64,000 nucleotides of DNA from the NCBI RefSeq assembly GCF_024171765.1, contig NZ_JAMTCI010000001.1, positions 1,775,137 to 1,839,136 of the forward strand, given 5' to 3'. Shown in pieces: positions 31,846 through 40,324 of this stretch. Origin of the DNA: Williamsia deligens (GTDB taxonomy: Bacteria; Actinomycetota; Actinomycetes; Mycobacteriales; Mycobacteriaceae). Position 1 is the stretch's first letter. Each line of letters starts with the position of its first letter. The notes under the pieces are model-generated. The model did not search any database, was not told where the DNA came from, and saw only the letters and a program-made list of their open reading frames with translations. Position numbers and translations under genes: made by a program.

Positions 31846-33855
31846 ATGTCCACCTACATCGTGACCGGCGCGACGGGGTTCCTCGGCCGCCGCGTGGTCG
31901 CCCGACTGCTGGAGCGGGAACCGGAGGCGCAGATCCACGCGCTGGTCCGGGCGTCCTCGGTGCCGCGGATCGAGCGCATGGCCGCCGGGTGGATCGGTGG
32001 CGACCGCGTCACCCCGTTGGTCGGCGACCTCACCCAGCCGGAGCTCGGACTCGGCGACGACGCGCCCGCGGCCGACCATCTCGTGCACCTCGGCGCCGTC
32101 TACGACATGACGGCGAGCGCGGCGGAGTCCGAGGCGGCCAACGTGGCCGGGACGAGTGCCGTGATCGACCTCGCCCAGCGCCTCGGCGCGACGCTGCATC
32201 ACGTGTCGTCTGTCGCTGTGGCCGGTGACCACCGCGGACCGTTCACCGAGAACGACTTCGACCTCGGTCAGGGTCTGCCCTCGCCGTACCACGAGACCAA
32301 GTTCATGGCCGAGAAGATGGTGCGCGAGAGCGCAGGCCTGAAGTTCCGGATCTATCGCCCCGCCATCGTCGTCGGTGACTCCGAGACCGGCGAGATGGAC
32401 AAGATCGACGGGCCCTACTACTTCTTCACCGCGCTGCGGCTCCTGAGCAGGCTGCCGCATCTGCTCCCCACGCTCGTGCCCGACATCGGTGACACGAACA
32501 TCGTCCCGGTCGACTACGTCGCGTCGGCGATGGTGGAGCTCGTCCACGGGTCGTCGGATCTCGACGGGCGCGCCTTCCACCTGGTGAACCCCCGCCCCCA
32601 GTCGGCCCACGAGGTGTTCGGTGCGCTGGCCCGCGCGGCCGGGGCGCCCACCGTCGTCGGGGCGATCCCGGAGACGATCTCGACCCGCGCGCTCGCGGCG
32701 ACCGAGCTGCCCGGGATCAAGATCGCCCGCGATCTCCTGCTGGACCAGATCGGTATCCCGCCGGTGATCCTCGAGCACATGTCGTTCCCGTCGGTGTTCT
32801 CCGCGGAGGCGACGCAGCGTGAGCTCGCCGGGACGGGGCTGTCGGTGCCGGAGTTCTCCGAGTACGCCGACGTCCTGTGGGAGTACTGGCTGCACCACCT
32901 CGACCCGAACCGCGCGCGTCGTCCGAGCCCGGAGGGTGAGCTCGCCGGACGGCGGGTGATGATCACCGGCGGGTCGTCGGGCATCGGACTGGCCACCGCC
33001 CACAAGGCCGCGCGACGCGGCGCCCGCGTCATCCTCGTCGCCCGCGGGGTCGAGGACCTCGAGGCCGCCGTGGAGGAGATCCGTTCCGCGGGTGGGGATG
33101 CCCACGGTTACCCCTGTGACATCACCGACGACGAGTCGGTCGACATCACGGTCAAGCGTGTCCTCGACGAGCACGACCACGTCGACTTCCTGGTGAACAA
33201 CGCCGGGCGGTCGATCCGGCGCGGGGTGGTGCACTCCACCGAGCGCATGCACGACTTCGAACGCACCATGAGCGTCAACTACTTCGGCGCCGTGCGGTTG
33301 GTGCTCGCGCTCCTGCCGAGCATGCGGGAGCGCCGGTTCGGGCACATCGTCAACGTCTCGTCGATCGGTGTGCAGACCAAGGTCCCGCGGTTCTCGGCCT
33401 ACGTCGCGAGCAAGGCGGCGCTCGACGCCTTCAGCGACGTCATCTCGTCCGAGCTGCACGACGACGGGATCACCTTCACCTCGATCAAGATGCCGCTCGT
33501 GCGGACACCGATGATCGCCCCGACGACGATCTACCAGTCCCTGCCGACGTCGTCGCCGGACGACGCCGCGGACATGGTCATCCGGGCGTTGGAGAAGCGG
33601 CCGGTGCGGATCGAGACCCCGGTCGGCACGATCGCCGAGTTCACCGGGATGTTCGCGCCGCGGTTCAAGAACCTCCTGCTGCATCAGGCGTATCGACTGT
33701 TCCCCGAGTCGGCGGCCGCGAAGGGCGAGAAGCCCGCGGAGAGTTCGTCGTCGACGAAGGACAGGCGGTCGCGGCCGCCGGTCCCGGTGCCGAACGCGTC
33801 GCTGCCGGACTCGGCGAAGCGGATCGCGCGGTTGATCCCCGGCGTCTACTGGTGA
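31846..33855 (+). CDS. Two-domain fatty acyl-CoA reductase (AcrA1-like)
   Basis: 669 aa. N-terminal half is a reductase of the male-sterility/NAD-binding-4 type (YIVTGATGFLGRRVVARLL, SPYHETKFMAEKMVRESAGL). The second half, from about residue 365, is a classical SDR (RRVMITGGSSGIGLATAHKA, FLVNNAGRSI, FSAYVASKAALDAF). The same fusion occurs in AcrA1 (Rv3391) of M. tuberculosis, which makes fatty alcohols or aldehydes for waxes and envelope lipids. RBS GGAGG before ATG 31846. Its 3' end overlaps the convergent surE by 10 bp. Confidence 0.87.
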   Translation: MSTYIVTGATGFLGRRVVARLLEREPEAQIHALVRASSVPRIERMAAGWIGGDRVTPLVGDLTQPELGLGDDAPAADHLVHLGAVYDMTASAAESEAANVAGTSAVIDLAQRLGATLHHVSSVAVAGDHRGPFTENDFDLGQGLPSPYHETKFMAEKMVRESAGLKFRIYRPAIVVGDSETGEMDKIDGPYYFFTALRLLSRLPHLLPTLVPDIGDTNIVPVDYVASAMVELVHGSSDLDGRAFHLVNPRPQSAHEVFGALARAAGAPTVVGAIPETISTRALAATELPGIKIARDLLLDQIGIPPVILEHMSFPSVFSAEATQRELAGTGLSVPEFSEYADVLWEYWLHHLDPNRARRPSPEGELAGRRVMITGGSSGIGLATAHKAARRGARVILVARGVEDLEAAVEEIRSAGGDAHGYPCDITDDESVDITVKRVLDEHDHVDFLVNNAGRSIRRGVVHSTERMHDFERTMSVNYFGAVRLVLALLPSMRERRFGHIVNVSSIGVQTKVPRFSAYVASKAALDAFSDVISSELHDDGITFTSIKMPLVRTPMIAPTTIYQSLPTSSPDDAADMVIRALEKRPVRIETPVGTIAEFTGMFAPRFKNLLLHQAYRLFPESAAAKGEKPAESSSSTKDRRSRPPVPVPNASLPDSAKRIARLIPGVYW

Positions 33856-34643
33856 TCTGAGAGGGTCGCGGTCAGCTCGGCCGCGATCTCGGCGAGGTGG
33901 TCGGCCACGTCGGGGGTGCCGACCACCGGCACCACCGACAGGCTGATCCGACCCGCGCGCAGCACGGCCGTGTCGGTGCCGGGTTCCGGGTCGGGTCCGG
34001 GCTCGAACGCGAGCTGGAACTCGGTCCCCTCACCGGTGTAGCCCATGCGCCCCATCGGCAGGTGGTCCGGACGTGTTGCCGACGCGGTCAGGGGTCGCGG
34101 GGCGTCGGCGTTCGGGATGTTCACGTTGAGCACGGAACCCGTGGGCACCAGCTCCGCCGGAGTGCGATCGGCGAGGAGAGCCGTCACGGCACGGACCGTG
34201 TCGTCGAACAGGTCCGGCGTCGGGCTCAGGTCCCACGCCATGTGGGTAGAGACCGCCACCGCAGGGATGCCGAACCCGGTCGCGCAGACCGCGGCGCCGA
34301 CGGTGCCGGAGAAGTGCACGGCCTGACCGGCGTTCGCGCCGGCGTTGGCCCCGGAGACCACGACGTCGGGCCGGGTGCCGCGCACGGTGTCGAAGACGTG
34401 GGTGAGTCCGAAGATGACCGAGTCCGCCGGCGAACCCTCGACGGCCCAGGCGCCGTCGTCACCCTCGGGTCGGGTCACGGTGAGTTTCCCCGACGACGAG
34501 ATCCGGGCGCTGGCGCCGCTCTGGTTCGTCGCGGGCGCGACCACGACGACGTCGTGACCGGCCGAGCGGAGGCCGGCGGCGAGCGCACCGATGCCGGGCG
34601 CCTCCCAGCCGTCGTCGTTGGTCAGCAGGATGCGCAGGCTCAT
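33846..34643 (-). CDS. surE: SurE, 5'/3'-nucleotidase
   Basis: 265 aa. The metal site is intact: RILLTNDDGWEAPGIGALAA with the paired Asp residues, APATNQSGASARI, and the VVSGANAGANAG loop. SurE dephosphorylates nucleoside monophosphates and is found with stress-survival genes. It stands alone on the minus strand and its 3' end overlaps the acyl-CoA reductase gene by 10 bp, so transcripts are antisense to each other there. Confidence 0.92.
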   Translation of the reverse strand: MSLRILLTNDDGWEAPGIGALAAGLRSAGHDVVVVAPATNQSGASARISSSGKLTVTRPEGDDGAWAVEGSPADSVIFGLTHVFDTVRGTRPDVVVSGANAGANAGQAVHFSGTVGAAVCATGFGIPAVAVSTHMAWDLSPTPDLFDDTVRAVTALLADRTPAELVPTGSVLNVNIPNADAPRPLTASATRPDHLPMGRMGYTGEGTEFQLAFEPGPDPEPGTDTAVLRAGRISLSVVPVVGTPDVADHLAEIAAELTATLSDHQ

Positions 34644-34704
34644 GGGCTCGACGCTATCGGCCGGTGCGGGCGTCCGTCGTCGTCGGGGCGGGCACGATGG
34701 GGGA

Positions 34705-35532
34705 GTGCCTGAAGGTGACAGCGTCTACGTGGCGGCCCGCAAACTCGACGTGCTCGTCGGTCGGACGGTGACGCGTGGCGAGCTGCGCGTCCCCGCGCAC
34801 GCGACGGCCGACCTCTCCGACCACACCGTCGTCGGGCTCGACACCCACGGCAAACACCTGCTGACCAGGTTCTCCGACGACCTCACGCTGCACACCCACA
34901 TGCTCATGACGGGCAGTTGGACCGTGTCCCGACAGGGGAAGTGGCTCCCGCGGGACATGATGCTCGACGTCCGGGTGCTGCTGCGGACCGCGGGACCGGA
35001 CGGTCGTGACGGCCCGGCCGCCTACGGCGTGACGATGCCCGTCGTCGAACTCATCCGGACCGCCGACGAACACACCGTCATCGGACACCTGGGTCCGGAC
35101 CCGCTGCGCGCCGACTGGGATGTCGACGAGGCCGTGCGTCGGATGACCGCCGAGCCCGACCGTGCGGTGGCGGCGGTGATCCTCGACCAGCGATGCGTCG
35201 CGGGGTTCGGCAACCTGTGGAGCAACGAACTGTGTTTCCTGCGGGGACTCAACCCCTGGACCCCGATCGGCGACGTCGACGTCCCCGCGCTGCTGCGCCT
35301 GGGACGAAAGGCACTGCGGCACTCCGCGACCGTGCCCGGCGCCTACCAGGTGACCACCGGCAACTCCCGCCGCGGCGAGAGTCACTGGGTGGCGGGCCGC
35401 AAGGACAAGCCCTGTCTGCGGTGTGGCACGCCGATCCGTGTCGTCGCCGAGATGCCGAACGATCCCGAACGTCGTCGGACCTGGTGGTGCCCGCACTGCC
35501 AGCCGGGGCCCGACGGGCCGCCGCAGAGCTGA
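34705..35532 (+). CDS. Fpg/Nei-family DNA glycosylase (endonuclease VIII-like)
   Basis: 275 aa. The GTG start gives the catalytic Pro2-Glu3 pair (PEGDSVYVAARKL) after methionine removal. The conserved lysine is in GLDTHGKHLLTRF, the H2TH motif in CVAGFGNLWSNELCFLRGLN, and the zinc finger in CLRCGTPI ... RTWWCPHCQ. It excises oxidised bases and cleaves the abasic site. Start fixed by the need for proline at position 2. The sequence after the N-terminus (GDSV) is nearer Nei than Fpg. Confidence 0.9.
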   Translation: MPEGDSVYVAARKLDVLVGRTVTRGELRVPAHATADLSDHTVVGLDTHGKHLLTRFSDDLTLHTHMLMTGSWTVSRQGKWLPRDMMLDVRVLLRTAGPDGRDGPAAYGVTMPVVELIRTADEHTVIGHLGPDPLRADWDVDEAVRRMTAEPDRAVAAVILDQRCVAGFGNLWSNELCFLRGLNPWTPIGDVDVPALLRLGRKALRHSATVPGAYQVTTGNSRRGESHWVAGRKDKPCLRCGTPIRVVAEMPNDPERRRTWWCPHCQPGPDGPPQS

Positions 35533-35548
35533 CCGTGCCGCCACCGGC

Positions 35549-36418
35549 TCACAGCAGCTGCACCGAATGGCGAAGTGCGTGACGGGCTTCCGGTAACCAG
35601 CGGGCGCCGACGAAGCAATGGAACGCGTCGGGATAGAGATGGAGGTGGGCGGGTGACCCCGCCCTGCGGGCCGCCTCGACGAAGTCCTTCGCGTCCGGCG
35701 CCAGGATGTCGCGGCCTCCCTGGTAGACGTGCGTCTCGGGCAGGCCCGACAGATCCCCGTGCAACGGACTGACCGCGGGGTCGGTCGGCAGGGCCGGGGC
35801 GGACCACGACCGGCCCGCGCACGCCAAACCCTCCCGGGAGAGGACCGGATCGCGACACTCGATGTCGCGCATCAGGGGATTGCTCACGCCGAGGTCCAGC
35901 CACGGCGAGTACAACAGCAGCGCGCGGGGCGACGGCAGACCGGCGGCCGCGGTCCGCTGGGCCAGGTTCAGGGCGAGCGTCGCACCGGCCGAGTCCCCGG
36001 CGACGACGACCGGTTCACCCCGGCCCACGATGTCTGCGTAGAGGTCGACGATCCGGGGGATCACGGTGGTCGCCGAGCCCTCCGGGAGCAGGGGGTACGA
36101 CGGTACGACGGCGGCACTGACGTCGCCGGACAGCAGTCTCTCCACGATCGACCAGTGGGCGGCCTGGATCGGCGACACGAACGCGCCGCCGTGCAGGTAC
36201 AGCAGGATCGGGCCCCGTGTGCGCACGCGGGGCACAAGCGCCGTCGCGGCGAGTGGCGAGTCCTCGCATCGTCGGACGGTGACGCGTCGGCGCGCGGCCC
36301 GGGTGACCGGGGCGTCCTGGCGGGGAGCGGAGGTGAGCTCGGTCAGCGTCTCCTGCGACCGCAGCGACTTCCCGCCCAGGAGCATGGCGCTGCCGACCAC
36401 CCGAGCGATCATCGACAT
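35549..36418 (-). CDS. Alpha/beta hydrolase, hormone-sensitive-lipase family
   Basis: 289 aa. Oxyanion motif LLYLHGGAFVSP, nucleophile elbow VVAGDSAGATLAL, acid in GGRDILAPDAKD and histidine in YPDAFHCFVGA: a complete HSL-type esterase. It begins 50 bp after the alkB stop and is probably the last gene of the FemAB-like/AlkB/hydrolase unit, where it could open an ester or lactone. No signal peptide seen. Confidence 0.85.
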   Translation of the reverse strand: MSMIARVVGSAMLLGGKSLRSQETLTELTSAPRQDAPVTRAARRRVTVRRCEDSPLAATALVPRVRTRGPILLYLHGGAFVSPIQAAHWSIVERLLSGDVSAAVVPSYPLLPEGSATTVIPRIVDLYADIVGRGEPVVVAGDSAGATLALNLAQRTAAAGLPSPRALLLYSPWLDLGVSNPLMRDIECRDPVLSREGLACAGRSWSAPALPTDPAVSPLHGDLSGLPETHVYQGGRDILAPDAKDFVEAARRAGSPAHLHLYPDAFHCFVGARWLPEARHALRHSVQLL

Positions 36419-36468
36419 GGGCGGCGGCTACCCCCGGCCCGGCTGTCGGTCGCCGGCCTGCGTGGTCG

Positions 36469-37683
36469 TCATCGACCACCGTGTGCGCGCAGGAGCTGCG
36501 CACCGTGTCGGCCCGGGGTCACGTTCGCACGTCTGATGTCGCCGTCGTAGTGGCGCAGGACGATCGGGTCCATGATCCGGAAGAACAGGGGCGGCACCGC
36601 GGCGAGCAGGATCATCGTCGGGTAGCCCGCGGGGAGTTGTGGAGCGCCCCTGCAGCTGCGCAGCGTCTGGTAGCGCCGTCGGGGGTTGGCGTGGTGATCG
36701 CTGTGTCGCTGCACGTGGAACAGCACGATGTTCGTGACGAGCCGGTCGCTGTTCCAACTGTGCTCGGGCGCGCAGCGCTCCAGCCGCCCGTCGGGTGTGG
36801 TCGCGCGCAGCAGTCCGTAGTGCTCGACGTAGTTCACCGACTCGAGGACCACGATGCCGACACACGCCTGCAGCAGCAGCATCGGGAGCACCGACACCCC
36901 GAACGCCGCGACCAGGACGCCGAACAACACCACGGTCATCAGCCACGCGTTCAGCACATGGTTGGTGGGGTGCCACCACCGCCGGCCGTGGCGCGCCAGT
37001 CGGGTGGCCTCGAGGGCGAGCGCGGACCGCACCGCTCCGATGATCGTGCGCGGGAGGAAGCTGTACAGGGTCTCGCCCATCCGGCTGCTGGCGGGGTCGC
37101 CCGGCGTGGCGACGCGGACGTGGTGACCCCGGTTGTGCTCGACGAAGAAGTGGCCGTACATCGTCTGCGCCAGAGCGATCTTCGCGAGATGCCGCTCCAG
37201 CTTCTCGTACCGGTGGCCGAGTTCGTGGGCGGTGTTGATCCCGATACCCCCCACGATCCCGACACCGACCGCGAGACCGATCTTGTCGGGCAGCGTCAAC
37301 GTGCCGTGCGACCACAGGTAGCACGCGATGACGAGGCTCACCAGCTGTAGCGGGAGGAACAAGAACGTGCACCAGCGGTAGAAGCGCACGTCCTGGAGGT
37401 CCGAGAGGTCGTCGTCGGTGGTCTCGACGAAGCGATCACCCACCAGCACGTCGAGCACGGGGACCACGACGAACACGAGCATCGGCCCCGTCCACCAGAA
37501 GACGGCCAGCCCCGTGTGGAGGACCAGCTGCGACGGGAGGAGTGCCGAGAGCGGTACCAGGGTCGCGATGGGCCACAGCCACGATCGACGACCCTGCGGG
37601 AGGCGGGGTCCGTCCGCCTGTGCGGAGCCGTGACGACCCCCGCGTCGACCCGCCGGTACCACCGCATGGTGGTCAGTGCGCAT
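36469..37683 (-). CDS. alkB: AlkB-type membrane alkane 1-monooxygenase
   Basis: 404 aa, six membrane spans. All di-iron histidine boxes are present: NTAHELGHRYEKLERH, VEHNRGHHVRVATPGDPASS and VQRHSDHHANPRRRYQTLRS, plus the NYVEHYGLLR signature. It hydroxylates terminal methyl groups of alkanes or fatty chains. Unusually, no rubredoxin or rubredoxin reductase gene follows. Its start lies inside the 3' end of the FemAB-like gene (11-bp overlap), implying translational coupling. RBS GAGGA precedes ATG 37683. Confidence 0.9.
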   Translation of the reverse strand: MRTDHHAVVPAGRRGGRHGSAQADGPRLPQGRRSWLWPIATLVPLSALLPSQLVLHTGLAVFWWTGPMLVFVVVPVLDVLVGDRFVETTDDDLSDLQDVRFYRWCTFLFLPLQLVSLVIACYLWSHGTLTLPDKIGLAVGVGIVGGIGINTAHELGHRYEKLERHLAKIALAQTMYGHFFVEHNRGHHVRVATPGDPASSRMGETLYSFLPRTIIGAVRSALALEATRLARHGRRWWHPTNHVLNAWLMTVVLFGVLVAAFGVSVLPMLLLQACVGIVVLESVNYVEHYGLLRATTPDGRLERCAPEHSWNSDRLVTNIVLFHVQRHSDHHANPRRRYQTLRSCRGAPQLPAGYPTMILLAAVPPLFFRIMDPIVLRHYDGDIRRANVTPGRHGAQLLRAHGGR

Positions 37684-38857
37684 GTGGTCCTCGCCTGGCG
37701 AGCCAGACGTGGTCCGGGTTGGGACGCACGGGTTGCCTCCGGAACCTGTTCGCGACGGCGGACTGGTTCGCACGCGTCACGGTCCGTTCCACCCAGCACA
37801 GCAGGGACGCGCGCGCCGGGTCCACCGGGATCTGATACGCGCCGAGGTAGTCGACGACGTCGGTCGCGAAGGCGGATTTGAACTGGCCGACCCCGTGCCG
37901 TGGATGGTCCGGGTCGTGCATGGTCTGCGAGGACGGGGTCCCGTCGAGGTCGTACCGTTCGCACCCCATCTCCCGCGCCCACCGCATGATCTCCCACTGC
38001 AGTGCGTAGGCGGCGCGGCTGCTGCCGAGACCGCACACGGTCGGATCGTCATCTCGTTCCCGGACGGACCCGGCGCCGAGGTAGAGCGCCTCGCGTCCGA
38101 ACGTCGCGACGAACGCGCCCACCACGACGGCGCCGTGGTGGTGAGCGAAGAAGAGTTGTCCGTCGCCGGTCGCCGCGTAGCGCCGGAAGACGGCCACCGA
38201 CGTCGCCCGATCCGGGATGGCGAACCGTCCGCCGCTCGTCGCGGAGAGCAGGTCGAACAGCAGCTCACAGTTCCCGACCGTCGCCTCGGCCCGGGTGACG
38301 GTCACGCCCTCCCGCAGCGCGCGGCGGATGGACTTGCGGGCGCGCTTCTTGAACCTCGCCATCACGTCGGACTCCGAGCCGGTCAGGTCGACGATGACCG
38401 TGTGGTCCTCCAGCCAGGCGGGCACCCTGACGAGGCCTGCGCGACGCAGACGCTCCGCGTCGGCGGGGTCGAAACGCAGCTGAGGACGGACACGGACGGC
38501 GATCTGTCCGTGTTCGGCGGCGAACCGGCGGAGCGCGTCGAACGCATCGAGGAGTTCGGTCACCGTCGTGACCGGGGGGCCGAACACCACCCAGAACGAC
38601 CCCAGCGGCGGGCGATCGACGGCGAAACCGGTGACCGCCTGCCCGTCCACGATCAGGCGGATCGGTGTGACCCCGGCCTGCATGACCATCGTGTCGATGT
38701 TCGCCGAACTCCGGTAGACGGTCCCGGCATCGGGGTTCTCGAGGATGAGCGAGTCCCAGCGGGCGACCTCGTCCGGGGTGGCGAATCGGACGCGCGGTGG
38801 CCGGCGGTCCGCGTCGGGTAGCTGGTTGTCGGATGGTCGGCGCAGCGTCAGGCTCAT
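37673..38857 (-). CDS. FemAB-like (GNAT-fold) aminoacyl/acyl transferase
   Basis: 394 aa. FemAB/BioF2 pattern: FKKRARKSIRRALREGVTVT at about residue 165, the central strand LYLGAGSVRERDDD, then YALQWEIMRWAREMGCERYD and LDGTP, with GVGQFKSAFATDVVDYLGAY near the end. Known relatives use aminoacyl-tRNA to extend peptidoglycan bridges, but many actinobacterial members have unknown acceptors. ATG 38857 was chosen because GGAG lies 6 nt before it. The overlap with alkB ties the two functions together. An AT-rich region with a palindrome lies upstream. Confidence 0.78.
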   Translation of the reverse strand: MSLTLRRPSDNQLPDADRRPPRVRFATPDEVARWDSLILENPDAGTVYRSSANIDTMVMQAGVTPIRLIVDGQAVTGFAVDRPPLGSFWVVFGPPVTTVTELLDAFDALRRFAAEHGQIAVRVRPQLRFDPADAERLRRAGLVRVPAWLEDHTVIVDLTGSESDVMARFKKRARKSIRRALREGVTVTRAEATVGNCELLFDLLSATSGGRFAIPDRATSVAVFRRYAATGDGQLFFAHHHGAVVVGAFVATFGREALYLGAGSVRERDDDPTVCGLGSSRAAYALQWEIMRWAREMGCERYDLDGTPSSQTMHDPDHPRHGVGQFKSAFATDVVDYLGAYQIPVDPARASLLCWVERTVTRANQSAVANRFRRQPVRPNPDHVWLARRGPHAH

Positions 38858-38939
38858 GGACATCTCCAAAGCTCGGTGTCTTTGGCTTTGTTCGTCTATC
38901 TGCCGTCAACCCTACGTTGTTACATTATTCAGAATATCG

Positions 38940-38958
38940 GAATTGTTTGTCACAATTC
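38940..38958. promoter_or_regulatory. Palindrome in an AT-rich patch upstream of the FemAB-like operon
   Basis: GAATTGTTTGTCACAATTC has perfect 7-bp arms and a 5-nt spacer. It lies in about 60 bp (38900-38958) that is far richer in A and T than the window average, between the enoyl-CoA hydratase stop and the FemAB-like start; a promoter and regulator site are likely. Confidence 0.5.
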
Positions 38959-38979
38959 GGCGTGCGGGGCCGGCATCTG

Positions 38980-39786
38980 TCAGTCGGTGAAGGCGGCCGG
39001 CCGCTTCTGCTTCCGGGCCTTCACGGCCTCCTGGAAATTGCCGGTGAGCAGGCGGATGAACAGCTGCCCGATGCCCTCGGCGTGCATGTGCGAGGTGAGC
39101 GACGACGCGTCGAGCCCTGCCCACAGGGTTCGTTTGGTCAGCTCGATCCCGGGTCGACTCCACCCGGCGATCGTCTGCCCGTACCGGACCGCCTCCGCGA
39201 CGACGTCCGCCTCGTCGACGACCGTCGACACGAGCCCGATGCGATCGGCCTCGGCGGCGTCGACATCCCGCCCGGTCAGCATGATCTCGAACGCCCGCGA
39301 CGAGCCGATCGCGCGGGGGAGCAGATAGCTCAGTCCGAGCTCGGATGCGCTGAGCCCGTTGTTGATCCCGGCGGCGCGGAAGTACGCGCCGGTGGCGGCG
39401 ACGCGGATGTCGCAGGCCAGGGCCAGGCAGAGTCCTCCGCCGATCGCCGCACCGTTGACCGCCGCGATCACCGGCTGGTGCATCCCCCGCAGGGTCGTGA
39501 TCAGGTCGTCGAGGAGCTCCATCATCCGCAGCGCGATGGTGGGTGTCGTGAGCCCGTCGATGTGCGGTACGTCGGGCACGTCTCCGCTCTGATCGGCACC
39601 GGAACAGAACCCGTCACCGGCGCCGGTGAGGACGACGGCACGGACGGTGGTGTCGTCGCTGAGTGCGCGCAGTGTGTCGCGCAGCGGGATCATCACCTCG
39701 AAGGCCATCGAGTTCATCCGCTCGGGCCGGTTCAGGGTCACGACCGCGACGTCCGGGACGGGCCGGTCGATGAGCACGAAGTCCAT
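38980..39786 (-). CDS. Enoyl-CoA hydratase/isomerase family protein
   Basis: 268 aa crotonase. Oxyanion-hole segments GAGDGFCSGADQ and NGAAIGGGLCLALACDIRVA, and the catalytic Glu in GLSASELGLSYLLPRAIG. It hydrates or isomerises enoyl-CoAs in beta-oxidation. ATG 39786 is preceded by a KstR-like palindrome, so a sterol or long side-chain substrate is plausible. RBS not evident. Confidence 0.87.
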   Translation of the reverse strand: MDFVLIDRPVPDVAVVTLNRPERMNSMAFEVMIPLRDTLRALSDDTTVRAVVLTGAGDGFCSGADQSGDVPDVPHIDGLTTPTIALRMMELLDDLITTLRGMHQPVIAAVNGAAIGGGLCLALACDIRVAATGAYFRAAGINNGLSASELGLSYLLPRAIGSSRAFEIMLTGRDVDAAEADRIGLVSTVVDEADVVAEAVRYGQTIAGWSRPGIELTKRTLWAGLDASSLTSHMHAEGIGQLFIRLLTGNFQEAVKARKQKRPAAFTD

Positions 39787-39793
39787 GCCCAAT

Positions 39794-39807
39794 GAGAACA
39801 CGTTCTC
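39794..39807. promoter_or_regulatory. KstR-type operator upstream of the enoyl-CoA hydratase gene
   Basis: GAGAACACGTTCTC, 6-bp arms around AC, fits the mycobacterial KstR pattern (AAC-NN-GTT core). It lies 7 bp upstream of the ATG, over the expected core promoter. Confidence 0.6.
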
Positions 39808-39889
39808 GTTTTGTCAGGGCGCCGTCGGTGCGAGGTGTGCCGCGCAGCCGCATCTGCGGCTCTGTGGAGCGTTCGCATCCGCGCGTGCG

Positions 39890-39895
39890 TATTGT
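39890..39895 (+). promoter_or_regulatory. -10 box of the leaderless mod operon
   Basis: TATTGT, 6 nt before GTG 39902. Confidence 0.5.
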
Positions 39896-39901
39896 CGGCT
39901 C

Positions 39902-40324
39902 GTGAGCGAGATACGTGTCCGGCGGGCCGCCGACCTGCTGGGTGTCAGCGACGACACCGTCCGCCGGTGGATCACCGCCGGCGAACTGACGGCGTCGACG
40001 GACGCGGCGGGACGGACCGTCGTCGACGGCGCAGCGTTGGCCGCGTTGGCGACCCGCCGTGCGCCCGATCCCGTCGCCGACGACATAGCGGTCGAGCGGT
40101 CCGCCCGGAACCGGTTCGTCGGCCTGGTCACCGACGTCCGGTCGGATCCGGTGATGTCCCAGGTGACGATGCAGTGCGGGCCGTTCGAGGTGACGTCGTT
40201 GATGAGCACCGACGCGGTCCGCGATCTCCGGCTCGAGCCCGGCGCCGTCGCGACCGCGGTCGTCAAGGCCACCACCGTCATCGTCGAACGCCCCGACACC
40301 TCCCACGAGAAGGACATCCCATGA
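39902..40324 (+). CDS. HTH-TOBE molybdate-binding regulator (MopI/ModE-like)
   Basis: 140 aa. N-terminal MerR/excisionase-type HTH (VRRAADLLGVSDDTVRRWIT) joined to a C-terminal TOBE/Mop domain from about residue 70 (SARNRFVGLVTDVRSDPVMS, TAVVKATTVIVER). TOBE domains bind molybdate or tungstate. It overlaps modA by ATGA and heads the operon, so it probably senses molybdate for modABC. It is simpler than the E. coli ModE (one Mop module, different HTH). Confidence 0.83.
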   Translation: MSEIRVRRAADLLGVSDDTVRRWITAGELTASTDAAGRTVVDGAALAALATRRAPDPVADDIAVERSARNRFVGLVTDVRSDPVMSQVTMQCGPFEVTSLMSTDAVRDLRLEPGAVATAVVKATTVIVERPDTSHEKDIP

